DNA from: Prorocentrum cordatum
Lineage: Eukaryota > Sar > Dinophyceae > Prorocentrales > Prorocentraceae
Length of the DNA stretch: 64,000 nucleotides
Assembly (NCBI GenBank): GCA_963575745.1
Contig: CAUYUJ010018736.1
Coordinates: forward strand, 62,001 to 126,000
Direction of reading: 5' to 3'
The position numbers and the translations under genes were made by a program. Below the pieces are notes generated by a model. It was not told where the DNA came from. It did not search any database and was given only the letters and a program-made list of their open reading frames with translations. Below, piece by piece: positions 41,928-54,263 of this stretch; position 1 is the stretch's first letter; every line of letters begins with the position of its first letter.

Positions 41928-43464
41928 TTGGCCCACCCGGCCGAGGCGGACAATGTGGCAACTTTTGCGTGGTTTTGCGAATAACTCGTAGAGCTTCCCT
42001 TAGCAAGTTATTGCTGGAAGCTTGAGTAATTCCGGGGCGCTGGAGAGCTAGTTGGCAAGAAAAATCTCGACCGACCTTTTGCTGACTTTTGGTCGGTTGA
42101 AAATTTTGTTCTCGAAATTCAACCATTCGTTAGAGCTCTAGTATTTTTTCCCGTGATATTCGATCTTATTCCCGCTCGCCATCTTGATCTCAGCTCGATC
42201 GGGTACCTTTTACTGCCAAAAAGCACACAGGCGGGATCAGCCGTTTCGGGTCATCTTGTCACGCGCTGTCGGTTTTCTCAAGATAACTCGAGCTTTAGGG
42301 AAGCTACAGAGCTGGTAAGCACAGCTAATCGATTCAGAATGATCAGGCGCGTTTGCCTTTTGAACCTAGAGGTTTGAACTCGGTCTGCTAGCCGAGCTAG
42401 GTTCGCAAACCTACTCGTTATTCGAGTCATCTTGGCAGACACTCTGGATTTTCTGTACTTAACTCGAGCTACAGGACAGCTACAGAGATAATACGTACAG
42501 AATCTGATTCAGAATTATCAGTGGCCGTTGTCTGTTGAATCCAGAGCTGAACTCGGTCTGTTGCCCGATCTAGAATCGCGAGACTATTCGTATTGTTCGA
42601 GTCATCTTGAGAGATGCTGTCGGTTCTCTGCACGCAACTCGGGCTGTGGGGCGGCTGCATGGCTGGTAATGATTCGGAGACATCAGGTGGGTCCGCCTTT
42701 CGAATCCAGAGCTCTGAACTCTGTCTGCTGTCCGAACTAGGTCCGCGAAACTATTCGTATTGTTCGAGTCATTCTGAGAGGTGCTGTCGGTTTCCTGCAC
42801 TTAACTCGGGCTGTGGGAGGGGGGCTGCAGGGCTGGTAATCACAGGAATCGATTCAAAGACATGACGCGTCCGCCTGTCGCATGCAGAGGTCTGAACTCG
42901 GTCTGATATTCGAGCTAGGTTTGCCAAACTGTTCGTATTGTTCGAGTCATCGTGCTGTCGATTTACGCACGTAACTCGGGCTGTAGGAGAGCTACAGAGC
43001 TCGTACAGAAGACAATCCAGAAGCATCGGGGGCGTTCGGCTGTTACATTGGAGAGGTCTGAAATTGTTTGGGCCGAAAAACTATTTTTTCAGTGTAATTT
43101 TTTTCGACATTATATGTTGTCAGGAAGCTCTACGAGTCCCCCGGCGGTAACGAAGGTTGACGGTTTACCGCCGGCGCCCAGTATTTGAAGGATATTCGAC
43201 CATTTATGTTGAGAAAGCAGATTTTTCGCACCTGTAGACGATTATGAGGGCCTCTCCGTCTTAATATGAGCTCTCTAGATGCACTTTTACTATAAAAACA
43301 CTTGGCGAAACTAACTTTATGTCGACATGCAAAACATCATGTTTTCCCTTTTTCGAGAAATGCTTCCAGAAGCCTTTTCTTTTGATGCTTAGCATTCTTA
43401 CGCGTGCTAGGAGCTCTGCGAGGTTTCCGGCGGTGACCAGGTTGACGGTTTACCGCCGGCGCCA
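41928..43464 (+). mobile_element. B-type unit interrupted by an A-type unit
   Basis: It starts TTGGCCCACCCGGCC (internal B sequence) and is cut at TTTTGCGAA (41981). It resumes TATTTGAAGG at 43182. The hairpin CCGGCGGTGA/TTACCGCCGG is followed by CCAT instead of CCAG. Confidence 0.75.
41982..43181 (+). mobile_element. Complete A-type hairpin unit (1200 bp)
   Basis: It starts TAACTCGTAGAGCTTCCC and ends GGCGCCCAG at 43181. The empty site GCGAA^TATTTGAA is restored from the flanks and seen uninterrupted at about 43515. Confidence 0.87.
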
Positions 43465-44230
43465 TTGGCCCACTCGGCCGAGGCGGACAATGTGGCAACT
43501 TTTGGGTGGTTTTGCGAATATTTGAAAGATATTTGACCATTTATTTTTAGAAACCAGATTTTTCGCACCTGTAGTGGGTTTTGCCGCGTCTGCCAGTAAA
43601 ATTTTCAGGTCTGTAGGTGCAGTATTTCTATCGAAAGACTTGGGGGAACCAACGTTAAGTAAAAGCAGAAAAACGTGATTTTTTGAGTCTTTTCTTTCAC
43701 GCTCCAGAAGCTTTCTCTCCGTGTTCCGACGATCGCCGTGCAAGAAAAGAGATCTACGAGGTTCCCGACGCATGAGGCCAGATGTGGCCGCACATTCTAC
43801 AGAACTCATTGTTATCTATATCCATTTGAAACTTATCTCTTACCGTTCGCTATCAGGGGAGGCTTTGATGGCGGGGTTGACCAGCAAGGATCAGGATGTG
43901 GTTTCTGGCTTCAGATCGGCTTAATCAATACTCAGTGCAATCCCAGTGAGATAGGCATCGCTTCCGCGAGAACCGTGGGCCCCTTCCCTGCTGGGCATGA
44001 GTTTGCTGTTTCTAGTGCCGTGCCCCTCGTTTGGAGGGATGTGGCCGAGGCCGCGTGGCTCCTCGAAGGAGCTACAGTCACAGAATGTGAATTGTCGGCA
44101 GCCGAAGCGCTGCTCAGCGCTGCCCGCGTGCTTCTGCGGGACCGGTCCTCGCCCAGCTGCACTCAGCTGGGAACGCGAGTCCAAACAAACAAACAAACAA
44201 ACCAGTTTGACGGTTTACCGCCGGTTCCAG
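43465..44230 (+). mobile_element. B/C mosaic unit with a truncated LINE in its hairpin
   Basis: The body starts TTGGCCCACTCGGCC and changes to C-type at about 43570. The left hairpin arm is cut at GGTTCCCG (43767) by a 5'-truncated LINE 3 copy. The right side resumes with the loop (GTTTGACGG) and TTACCGCCGG and ends TTCCAG at 44230. Part of the left arm is missing, so the insertion deleted a few target bases. Confidence 0.75.
43767..44201 (+). pseudogene. 5'-truncated LINE 3 copy (RNase H end only)
   Basis: The sequence is nearly identical to 40299-40727. It encodes the FDGG and CELSAAE segments and reads GAA where LINE 3 has TAA (40617), so it derives from a sister with an intact C-terminus. 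Its tail has more CAAA repeats (about five) than LINE 3 (about three), typical of target-primed reverse transcription of a repetitive 3' end. The microhomology G/GACGCATG at the 5' junction fits incomplete reverse transcription. Confidence 0.88.
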
Positions 44231-45371
44231 TAATTCCGGGGCGCTGGAGAGCTAGTTGGCAAGAAAAATCTCGACGGACCTTTTGGTGACTTTTGGTCGG
44301 TTGAAAATTTTGTTCTCGAAATTCAACCATTCGTTAGAGCTCTAGTATTTTTTCCCGTGATATTCGATCTTATTCCCGCTCGCCATCTTGATCTCAGCTC
44401 GATCGGGTACCTTTTACTGCCAAAAAGCGTTCCGGCGGGATCGGCCGTTTCGGGTCATCTTGTCAGGCGCTGTCCGTTTTCTCAAGATAATTCGAGCTTT
44501 AGGACAGCTACAGAGCTGGTAAGCACAGCTAATCGATTCAGAATGATCAGGCGCGTTCGCCTGTTGAACCCAGAGGTTTGAACTCGGTCTGCTAGCCGAG
44601 CTAGGTCCGCACACCTATTCGTATTATTCGAGTCATCTTGACAGACGCTCTCGATTTTCTGTACTCAACTCGAGCTACAGGACAGCTAGAGAGCTGATGC
44701 GTACAGAATCTGATTCAGAATCATCTTTGGCCGTTGTCTGTTGAATCCAGAGCTCTGAACTCGGTCTGTTGCCCGATCTAGAATCGCGAAACTATTCGTA
44801 TTGTTCGAGTCATCTTGAGAGATGCTGTCGGTTCTCTGCACTCAACTCGGGCTGTGGGGGGGCTGCATGGCTGGTAATCAGGTGCGTCCGCCTTTCGAAT
44901 CCAGAGCTCCGAACTCTGTCTGCTGCCCGAACTAGGTCCGCGAAACTATTCGTATTGTTCGAGTATCCTGAGAGGTGCTGTCGGTTTTCTGCACTTAACT
45001 CGGGCTGTAGGGGGGGCTGCAGGGCTGGTAATCACAGGAATCGATTCAGAGACATCAGACGCGTCCGCCTGTCGCAGGCAGAGGTCTGAACTCGGTGTGA
45101 CACTCGAGCTAGGTTTGCCAAACTATTCGTATTGTTCGAGTTATCTTGAGAGGTGCTGTCGATTTACGCACGTAACTCGGGCTGTAGGAGAGCTACAGAG
45201 CTCGTGCAGAAGACAATCCGGGGCGTTCGGCTGTTACATCGGAGAGGTATGAAATTGCTTGGGCTGAAAAACTATTTTTTCAGTGTAATTTTTTTGACAT
45301 CATATGTTGTCAGGAAGCTCTACGAGTCCCCCGGCGGTAACGAAGGTTGACGGTTTACCGCCGGCGCCCAG
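44231..45371 (+). mobile_element. A-type unit, body and 3' end (1141 bp)
   Basis: It starts TAATTCCGGGGCGC, has about five monomers, and ends with an intact hairpin (loop CGAAGGTTGACGG) at 45371. Confidence 0.65.
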
Positions 45372-46515
45372 TTGGCAAGACAAATCTCGACGGACCTTTT
45401 GGTGACTTTTGGTCGGTTAAAAATTTTGTTCTCGAAATTCAACCATTCGTTAGAGCTCTAGTATTTTTTCCCGTGATATTCGATCTTATTCCCGCTCGCC
45501 ATCTCGATCTCAGCTCGATCGGGTACCTTTTACTGTCAAAAAGCGTCCCGGCGGGATCGGCCGTTTCGAGTCATCTTGATACGCGCTGTCGGTTTTCTCA
45601 AGAGAACTCGAGCTTCAGGACAGCTACAGAGCTGGTAAGCACAGCTAATCGATTCAGAATGATCAGGCGCGTTCGCCTGTTGAACCCAGAGGTCTGAACT
45701 CGGTCTGCTAGCCGAGCTAGGTCCGCAAACCTATTCGTATTATTCGAGTCATCTTGACAGACGCTCTCGGTTCTCTGTACTTAACTCGAGCTACAGGAGA
45801 GCTACATAGCTGATGCGTACAGAATCTGATTCAGAATCATCAGTGGCCGTTGTCTGTTGAATCGGGAGCTCTGAACTCGGTCTGCTGCCCGATCTAGAAT
45901 CGCGATACTATTCGTATTGTTCGAGTCATCTTGAGAGATGCTGTCGGTTCTCTGCACTTAACTCGGGCTGTAGGGGGGCTGCATGGCCGGTAATCACTGG
46001 AATCGATTCGGAGCAAAATGCGCGTCCGCCTTTCGAATCCAGAGCTCCGAACTCTGTCTGCTGCCCGAACTAGGTCTGGAAAACTATTCGTATTGTTCGA
46101 GTCATCCTGAGAGGTGCTGTCGGTTTCCTGCTCTTAACTCGGGCTGTAGGGGGGGCTGCAGGGCTGGTAATCACAGAAATCGATTCAGAGACATCAGACG
46201 CGTGCGCCTGTCGCATGCAGAGGTCTGAACTCGGTCTGATACTCGAGCTAGGTTTGCCAAACTATTCGTATTGTTCGAATCATCTTGAGAGGTGCTGTCG
46301 ATTTACGCACGTAACTCAGGCTGTAGGAGAGCTACAGAGCTCGCACAGACGAGAATCCTGAAGCATCGGGGGCGTTCGGCTGTTGCATGGTTTGAAATTG
46401 CTTGGGCTGGAAAACTATTTTTTTCGGTGTAATTTTTTTCGACATTATATGTTGTCAGGAAGCTCTACGAGTCCCCCGGCGGTAACAAGGTTGGCGGTTT
46501 ACCGCCGGCGCCCAG
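45372..46515 (+). mobile_element. A-type unit, body and 3' end (1144 bp)
   Basis: It starts TTGGCAAGACAAATC. The loop variant AACAAGGTTGGCGG carries A to G in the otherwise constant GGTTGACGG. It ends CAG at 46515. Confidence 0.65.
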
Positions 46516-46824
46516 TTGAAATTTTTGGGTGGTTTTGCAATTTTTTGAAAGATATTTGACAATTCATTTTGAGAAAGCAGATTTTTCGCACCTGTAAACG
46601 ACTATGAGGGCCTCTCTGTCTTAGTATGAGCTCTGTAGGCGCACTTTTACTATCAAAACACTTGGCGGAACCATCTTCATGTCGACACGAAAGAATCAAT
46701 TTTTCTTTTTTCCGAGAAATGCTTCCAGAAGCTCTCTCTTTCGACTTCGAGCACTCTTACGCGTGAAATGAGCTCTGCGAGGTTCCCGGCGGTGACCAGG
46801 TTGACGGTTTACTGCCGGCGCCAG
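46516..46824 (+). mobile_element. B-type unit, 3' part
   Basis: It resumes TTGAAATTTTTGGGTGG in mid-body. It ends with stem CCGGCGGTGA and a mismatched right arm (TTACTGCCGG), then GCCAG at 46824. Confidence 0.65.
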
Positions 46825-47642
46825 TAATTCCGGGGCGCTGGAGAGCTAGTTGGTAAGACAAATCTCGACGGACCTTTTGCTGACTTTGGGTCGGTTGGAA
46901 ATTTTGTTCTCGAAATTCAACCATTCGTTAGAGCTCTAGTATTTTTTCCCGTGATATTCGATCTTATTCCCGCTCGCCATCTTGCTCTCACCTCGATCGG
47001 GTATCTTTTACTGCCAAAAAGCACACGGGCGGGATCGGCCGTTTCGAGTCATCTTGTCACGCGGCGACGGTTTTCTCAAGATAACTCGAGCTTCAGGACA
47101 GCTACAGAGCTGGTAAGTACAGCTAATCGATTCAGAATGGTCAGGCGCGTTCGCCTGTTGAACCCAGAGGTCTGAACTTGGTCTGCTAGCCGAGCTAGGT
47201 CCGCAAACCTATTCGTATTATTCGAGTATTCTTGACAGACGCTCTCGGTTTTCTGTACTCAACTCGAGCTACAGGACAGTTACAGAGCTGATACGTACAG
47301 AATCCGATTCAGAATCATCAGTGGCCGTTGTCTGTTGAATCGAGAGCTCTGAACTCGGTCTGCTGCCCGATCTAGAATCGCGATACTATTCGTATTGTTC
47401 GAGTCATCTTGAGAGATGCTGTCGGTTCTCTGCACTTAACTCGGGCTGTAGGGGGGCTGCATGGCCAGTAATCACTGGAATCGATTCGGAGACATCAGGC
47501 GCGTCCGCCTTTCGAATTCAGAGCTCCGAACTCTGTCTGCTGCCCGAACTAGGTCCGCGAAGCTATTCGTATTGTTCGAGGCATCCGCATTGGGGGCGTT
47601 CGGCTGTTGCATCCGAGAGGTTTTAAATTGCTTGGGCTGAAA

Positions 47643-47677
<35 letters not shown>

Positions 47678-47759
47678 CTCCCCGACATTATATGTTGTCA
47701 GGAAGCTCTACGAGTCCCCCGGCGGTAACAAAGGTTGACGGTTTACCGCCGGCGCCCAG
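46825..47759 (+). mobile_element. A-type unit with internal deletion and poly(T)
   Basis: It starts TAATTCCGGGGCGC. A jump at about 47585 (GGCATCCGCATTGGGGGCG) shows a deletion of about two monomers. A run of 33 T replaces the usual short T-run just before the 3' terminal region. The hairpin is intact and ends at 47759. Confidence 0.65.
47645..47677. repeat. Poly(T) run (33 nt)
   Basis: It is an uninterrupted T tract in the T-rich segment that in other A-type units is only 5-8 T long (compare 41845). Microsatellite expansion or an assembly/sequencing artefact could each explain it. Confidence 0.8.
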
Positions 47760-47945
47760 TTATTCCGGGGCGCTGGAGAGCTAGTTGGCAAGAAGAATCT
47801 CGACGGACCTTTTGGTGACTTTTGCTCGGTTGAAAATTTTGTTCTCGAAATTCAACCATTCGTTAGAGCTCTAGTATTTCTTCCCGTGATATTCGATCTT
47901 ATTCCCGCTCGCCATCTCGATCTGACTTCGATCGGGTACCTTTTA

Positions 47946-49220
47946 CTGGGCGCCGGCGGTGAACCGTCAACCTTTGTTACCGCCGGGGGACTCGTAGAGC
48001 TTCCTGACAACATATAATGTCGAAACAAATACACAGAAAAAAATATTTTTCAGCCCAAGCAATTTCAAACCTCTTGGATGCAACAGCCGAGCGCCCCCGA
48101 TGCTTCTGGATTGTCTTCTGTACGAGCTCTGTAGCTCTCCGACAGCCCGAGTTACGTGCGTAAATCGATAGCACCTCTCAAGATGACTCGAACAATACGA
48201 ATAGTTTGGCAAACCTAGCTCGAGTATCAGACCGAGTTCAGACCTCTGCATGCGACAGGCGGACGCGGCTGATGTCTCTGAATCGATTCCTGTGATTACC
48301 AGCCCTGCAGCCCCCCCTACAGCCCGAGTTAAGTGCAGGAACGCGACAGCACCTCTCAGGATGACTCGAACAATACGAATAGTTTCGCGGACCTAGTTCG
48401 GGCAGCAGACAGAGTTCGGAGCTCTGGATTCGAAAGGCGGACGCGCATGATGTCTCCGAATCGATTCCAGTGATTACCAGCCATGGAGCCCCCCTAGAGC
48501 CCAAGTTAAGTGCAGAGAACCGACAGCATCTCTCAAGATGACTCGAACAATACGAATATTTTCGCGATTCTAGATCGGGCAGCAGACCGAGTTCAGAGCT
48601 CTGGATTCAACAGACAACGGCCACTGATGATGCTGGAGCAGATTCTGTACGTATCAGCTCTGTAGCTGTCCTGTAGCTCGAGTTAAGTACAGAAAACCGA
48701 GAGCGTCTGTCAAGATGACTTGAATAATACGAATAGATTAGCGGACCTAGCTCGGCTAGCAGACCGAGTTCAGACCTCTGGGTTCAACAGGCGAACGCGC
48801 CTGATCATTCTGAAGCGATTAGCTGTGCTTACCAGCTCTGTAGCTGTCCTAAAGCTCGAGTTATCTTGAGAAAACCGACAACGCGTATCAAGATGACTCG
48901 AAATGGCTGATCCCGCCCGTGTGCTTGTTGGCAGTAAAAGGTACCCGATCGAGCTGAGATCAAGATGGCGAGCGGGAATAAGATCGAATATCACGGGAAA
49001 AAATACTAGAGCTCTAACGAATGGTTGAATTTCGAGAGCAAAATTTTCAACCGACCAAAAGTCGTCGTTTACCGCCGCTTTACGGTTGACGGTTGACGGT
49101 TTACCGCCGGCGCCCAGTCAGCAAAAGTTCCGTCGACATTTTTCTTGCCAGCTAGCTCTCCAGCGCGCCGGAATTACTCTTAAGCTTCCAGCAACTAGCT
49201 AAGGGAAGCTCTACGAGTTA
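47946..49220 (-). mobile_element. Complete A-type unit, inverted
   Basis: On the minus strand it starts TAACTCGTAGAGCTTCCC at 49220 and ends GGCGCCCAG at 47946. Joining the flanks restores CTTTTACTGCCAAAAAGC. It contains a 56-bp mini-insertion at 49062-49117; without it the unit is 1219 bp. Confidence 0.87.
49062..49117 (+). mobile_element. 56-bp hairpin-only mini-insertion
   Basis: Only the 3' hairpin end of a unit is present (TTTACCGCCGCTTTACGG, then GGTTGACGG, the right arm and GGCGCCCAG). Its flanks rejoin exactly as CCAAAAG^TCAGCAAAAG. It is a direct insertion into the inverted unit, so a sequence with no 5' terminal repeat was mobile. Confidence 0.75.
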
Positions 49221-49977
49221 CTGCCAAAAAGCACACGGGCGGGATCGGCCGTTTCGGGTCATCTTGTCACGCGGTGACGGTTTTCCTAAGATAACTCGAG
49301 CTTTAGGACAGCTACAGAGCTGGTTAGCACAGCTAATCGATTCAGAATGATGAGGCGCGTTCGCCTGTTGAACCCAGAGGTCTGAACTCGGTCTGCTAGC
49401 CGAGCTAGGTCCGCAAACCTATTTCTATTATTCGAGTCATCTTGACAGACGCTCTCGGTTTTCTGTACTTAACTCGAGCTACAGGACAGCTACAGAGCTG
49501 ATACGTACAGAATCTGATTCAAAATCATCAGTGGCCGTTGTCTGAATCCAGAGCTCTGAATTCGGTCTGCTGCCCGATCTAGGTCCGCGAAACTATTCGT
49601 ATTGTTCGAGTCATATTGAGAGATGCTGTGGGTTCTCTGCACTCAACTCGGGCTGTAGGGGGGCTGCATGGCTGGTAATCACAGGAATCGATTCGGAGAC
49701 ATCAGACGCGTCCGCCTGTCGCATGCAGAGGTCTGAACCCGGTCTGATACTCGAGCTAGGTTTGCCAAACTATTCGTATTCTTCGAGTCATCTTGAGAGG
49801 TGCTGTCGGTTTATGCACGTAACTCGGGCTGTAGGAGAGCTACAGAGCTCTTACAGAAGACAATCAAGAAGCATCGGGGGCGTTCGGCTGTTGCATCCGA
49901 GAGGTCTCAAATTGCTTGGGCTGAAAAACTATTTTTTCTGTGTAATTTAAGCTTGACGGTTTACCGCCGGCGCCCAG

Positions 49978-51124
49978 TTGGCAAGAACAATCTCGACGGA
50001 CCTTTTGCTGACTTTTGGTCGGTTGAAAATTTTGTTCTCGAAATTCAACCATTCGTTTGAGCTCTAGTATTTTTTCCCGTGATATTCGATCTTATTCCCG
50101 CTCGCCATCTTGATCTCAGCTCGATCGGGTACCTTTCACTGCCAAAAAGCACACGGGCGGGATCGGCCGTTTCGAGTCATCTTGGTACGCGGTGACGGTT
50201 TTCTCAAGATAACTCGAGCTTCAGGACAGCTACAGAGCTGGTAAGCACAGCTCATCGATTCAGAATGATCAGGCGCGTTCCCCTGTTGAACCCAGAGGTC
50301 TGAACTCGGTCTGCTAGCCGAGCTAGGTCCGCAAACCTTTTCGTATTATTCGAGTCATCTTGACAGACGCTCTCGGTTTTCTGTACTTAACTCGAGCTAC
50401 AGGACAGCTACAGAGCTGATGCGTACAGAATCTGATTCATCATCAGTGGCCGTTGTCTGTTGAATTAAGAGCTCTGAACTCGGTCTGCTGCCCAATCTAG
50501 AATCGTGAAACTATTCGTATTGTTCGAGTCATCTTGTGAGATGCTGTCGGTTCTCTGCACTTAACTCGGGCTGTAGGGGGGGCTGCGTGGCTGGTAATCA
50601 CTGGAATCAATTCGGAGACATCAGGCGCGTTCGCTTGTCGAATCTAGAGCTCCGAACTTTGTCTGCTGCCCGAACTAGGTCCGCGAAGCTCTTCGTATTG
50701 TTCGAGTCATCCTGAGCGGTGCTGTCGGTTTCCTGCGCTTAACTCAGGCTGTAGGGAAGGCTGCAGGGCTGGTAATCACAGGAATCGATTCAGAGACATC
50801 AGACGCGTCCGCCTGTCGCATGCAGAGGTCTGAACTGGGTCTGATACTCGAGCTAGGTTTGCCAAACTATTCGTATTCTTCGAGTCATCTTGAGAGGTGC
50901 TGTCGATTCACGCACGTAACTCGGGCTTTAGGAGAGCTACAGAGCTCGTACAGAAGACAATCCAGAAGCATCGGGGGCGTTCGGCTGTTGCATCCCAGAT
51001 GTCCGAAATTGCTTGAGCTGAAAAATTATATTTCTGTGTATTTTTTTCGACATTATGTGTTCTGAGGAAGCTCTACGAGTCCCCCGGCGGTAACAAAGGT
51101 TGACGGTTTACCGCCGGCGCCCAG
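49978..51124 (+). mobile_element. A-type unit, body and 3' end
   Basis: It starts TTGGCAAGAACAATC, has the full set of monomers, and ends with an intact hairpin at CAG 51124. Confidence 0.65.
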
Positions 51125-52225
51125 TTTTGTTCTCGAAATTCAACCATTCGTTAGAGCTCTAGTATTTTTTCTGACCATATTCGATCTTATTCGCGCTCGC
51201 CATCTTAATCTCAGCTCGGTCGGGTAAATATTTCTACAAAAAAGCATCGCGGCGGGATCGGCTGTTTCGAGTCATCTTGACACGCGTTGTCGGTATTTTG
51301 TACTTAACTCGAGCTGTAGGGCAGCTACAGAGCTCATCCTTACAGAAATCGATTGCGAATCATCAGGCGCGTTCGTCTGTTCCATCTAGAGGTCTGAACT
51401 CGGTCTGCTGCCCGAGCTAGGTCCGCGAAACTATTCGTGTTGTTCGAGTCATCTTGAGAGGTGCTGACAGTTTTCTGCACTTAACTCGGGCTGTAGGGCG
51501 GCTACAGGGCTCATTCTCGCAGGAATCGATTCGGAGACATCAGGCGCGTCCGCCTGCCGAATCCAGAGCTCGGAACTCGGTGTACTGCCCGAGCTAGGTT
51601 TGCAAAACTATTCGTATTCGTCGAGTCATCTTGAGAGGTGCTGTCCGTTTTCTGCACTTAACTCGAGCTGTAAGGGGGCTGTAGGGTTGGTAATCACTGG
51701 AATCGATTCGGAGACATCAGTCGCGTCCACCTGTCGCATTCGGAGCCCTGAACTCAGCCTGCTGCCCGAGCTAGGTCCGCGAAACTATTCGTATTGTTCG
51801 AGTCATCTTCAGAGGTGCTGTCGATTTTCTGCACTTAACTCGGGCTGTAAGGGGGCTGCAGGGCTGGTAATCACAGGAGTCGATTCGGAGACATCAGGCG
51901 CGTCCGCCTGTTGCATTCAGATGTCTGAACTCGGTCTGATACTCGAGCTAGATTCGCGAAACTGTTTGTATTGTTCGAGTGATCTTGAGAGGTGCTGTCG
52001 ATTTTCGCACGTAACTCGGGCTGTAAGAGAGCTACGGAGCTCGTGCGCACAAAAAACGATCCAGAAGCATGAGGGGCGTTTGGCTGTTGCATCGAGAGGT
52101 CTGAAATCGTTTACGATGAAAAACTATTCGTTCTCTGCAATTTTTTCTCGACATTATATACGCTCAGGAAGCTCTGCGAGTCCCCCGGCGGTAAGGAAGG
52201 TTGACGGTTTACCGCCGGCGCCCAG
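51125..52225 (+). mobile_element. A-type unit, divergent subfamily
   Basis: It starts TTTTGTTCTCG. Body variants (TTTTTTCTGACCATATTCG, AAGCATCGCGGCGGG) recur at about 59995, marking a subfamily. Five monomers are exactly 177 bp apart, with GAACT at 51396, 51573 and 51750. It closes at 52225. Confidence 0.68.
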
Positions 52226-53219
52226 TTCCGGGGCGCTGGAGAGCTAGTTGGCAAGAAAAATCTCGACGGACCTTTTGGTGACTTTTGCTCGGTTGAAAAT
52301 TGTGTTCTCGAAATTCAACCATTCGTTAGAGCTCTAGTATTTTTCCCGTGATATTCGATCTTATTCCCGCTCGCCATCTTGATCTCAGCTCGATCGGGTG
52401 AATATTACTATCGAAAAGCACTGTGGCGGGATCGGCCGTTTTGAGTCATCTTGATACGCGCTGACGGTTTTCTGAACATAACTCTAGCTTTAGGACAGCT
52501 ACAGAGCTGGTAAGCACAGCTAATCGATGTAGAATGATTAGGCGCGTTCGCCTGTTGAATCCAGAGGTCTGAACTCGGTCTGTTAGCCGAGCTAGGTCCG
52601 CAAACCTATTCGTACTCTTCGAGTCTTCTTTACATGAAATCTCGGTTTTCTGTACTTAACTCGAGCTGTAGGACAGCTACAGAGCTGATATTTACAGAAA
52701 CCGATTCAGAATCATCAGTTGCGTTTGTCTGTCGAATCCAGAGCTCTGAACTCGGTCTGCTGCCCGATCTTGAATCGCGAAACTGTTCGTATTGGTCGAA
52801 TCATCTTGAGAAGTGCTCTCGGTTTTCTTCACTCAACTCGCGCTGGGGGGCTACAGTGCTGGTGGTCACAGGAATCGATTTGAAGACATCAGGCGCGTCC
52901 GCCTGTCGAATCCAAAGCTCGGAACTCGGTCTGCTGAATTAGGTCTGCGAAACTACTGTATTGTTCGAGTCATCCTGAGAGGTGCTGTCGGTTTTCTGCA
53001 CTTAACTCGGGCTGTAGGGGGGGCTACAGGGCTGGTAATGACAGGAGTCGATTCGCAGACATCAGACGCGTCCGCCTGTCGCATTCAGAGGTCAAAAAAT
53101 ATTCACTATAAGTCGGAATGTTGGTAGGTGCTGTCGGTTTTCTCAACTTAAGTCGAGCTAGGAAGCTCTACGAGTCTCCCGGCGGTAACCAAGGTTGACG
53201 GTTTACCGCCGGCGCCCAG
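52226..53219 (+). mobile_element. A-type unit, first of a near-identical pair
   Basis: It starts TTCCGGGGCGCTGG and ends CAG at 53219. From about 52340 it matches the next unit almost base for base, including an unusual short monomer (CGCTGGGGGGCTACAG). Confidence 0.7.
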
Positions 53220-54263
53220 TAATTCGTAGAGCTTCCCTTAGCAAGTTATTGCTGGAAGCTAAGAGTAATTCTGGCGCGCTGGAGAGCTAGTTGGCAAGAA
53301 AAATCTCGACGGAACTTTTGGTGACTTTTGGTCGGTTGAAAATTTTGTTCTCGAAATTTGACCATTCGTTAGAGCTCTAGTATTTTTTCCCGTGATATTC
53401 GATCTTATTCCCGCTCGCCTTCTTGATCTCAGCTCGATCGGGTGAATATTACTATCGAAAAGCACTGTGGCGGGATCGGCCGTTTTGAGTCATCTTGATA
53501 CGCGCTGACGGTTTTCTGAACATAACTCGAGCTTTAGGACAGCTACAGAGCTGGTAAGCACAGCAAATCGATGTAGAATGATTAGGCGCGTTCGCCTGTT
53601 GAATCCAGAGGTCTGAACTCGGTCTGTTAGCCGAGCTAGGTCCGCAAACCTATTCGTACTATTCGAGTCATCTTTACATGGAATCTCGGTTTTCTGTACT
53701 TAACTCGAGATGTAGGACAGCTACAGAGCTGATATTTACAGAAACCGACTCAGAATCATCAGTTGCGTTTGTCTGTCGAATCCAGAGCTCTGAACTCGGT
53801 CTGCTGCCCGATCTAGAATCGCGAAATTGTTCGTATTGGTCGAATCATCTTGAGAAGTGCTCTCGGTTTTCTTCACTCAACTCGCGCTGGGGGGCTACAG
53901 TGCTGGTGGTCACAGGAATCGATTTGAAGACATCAGGCGCGTCCGCCTGTCGAATCCAAAGCTCGGAACTCGGTCTGCTGAATTAGGTCTGCGAAACTAC
54001 TGTATTGTTCGAGTCATCCTGAGAGGTGCTGTCGGTTTTCTGCACTTAACTCGGGCTGTAGGGGGGGCTGCAGGGCTGGTAATGACAGGGGTCGATTCGC
54101 AGACATCAGACGCGTCCGCCTGTCGCATTCAGAGGCCAAAAAATATTCACTATAAGTCGGAATGTTGGTAGGTGCTGTCGGTTTTCTCAACTTAAGTCGA
54201 GCTAGGAAGCTCTACGAGTCTCCCGGCGGTCACCAAGGTTGACGGTTTACCGCCGGCGCCCAG
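53220..54263 (+). mobile_element. Complete A-type unit (1044 bp), second of a near-identical pair
   Basis: It starts TAATTCGTAGAGCTTCCC and ends GGCGCCCAG at 54263. The left stem arm reads CCGGCGGTCA, with one unpaired position. After it, B-type sequence resumes at TGGTAACTTTTGGG. Confidence 0.8.

Larger units (their letters stand above)
47760..49977 (+). mobile_element. A-type unit split by an inverted A-type unit
   Basis: It runs TTATTCCGGGGCGC to ACCTTTTA (47945) and resumes CTGCCAAAAAGC at 49221. Its 3' end is damaged: the subterminal repeat and left stem arm are deleted (GTAATTTAAGCTTGACGG at about 49940), and only the right arm and CAG (49977) remain. Confidence 0.75.

Noticed and set aside
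51600-52247. Long open frames through the A-type arrays, for example 215 codons here and dozens of 60-130 codon frames elsewhere
   Set aside because: The 177-bp period is a multiple of three, so frames stay open by repetition. Several frames are open at once, there is no consistent start, and indels between copies shift the frame freely.
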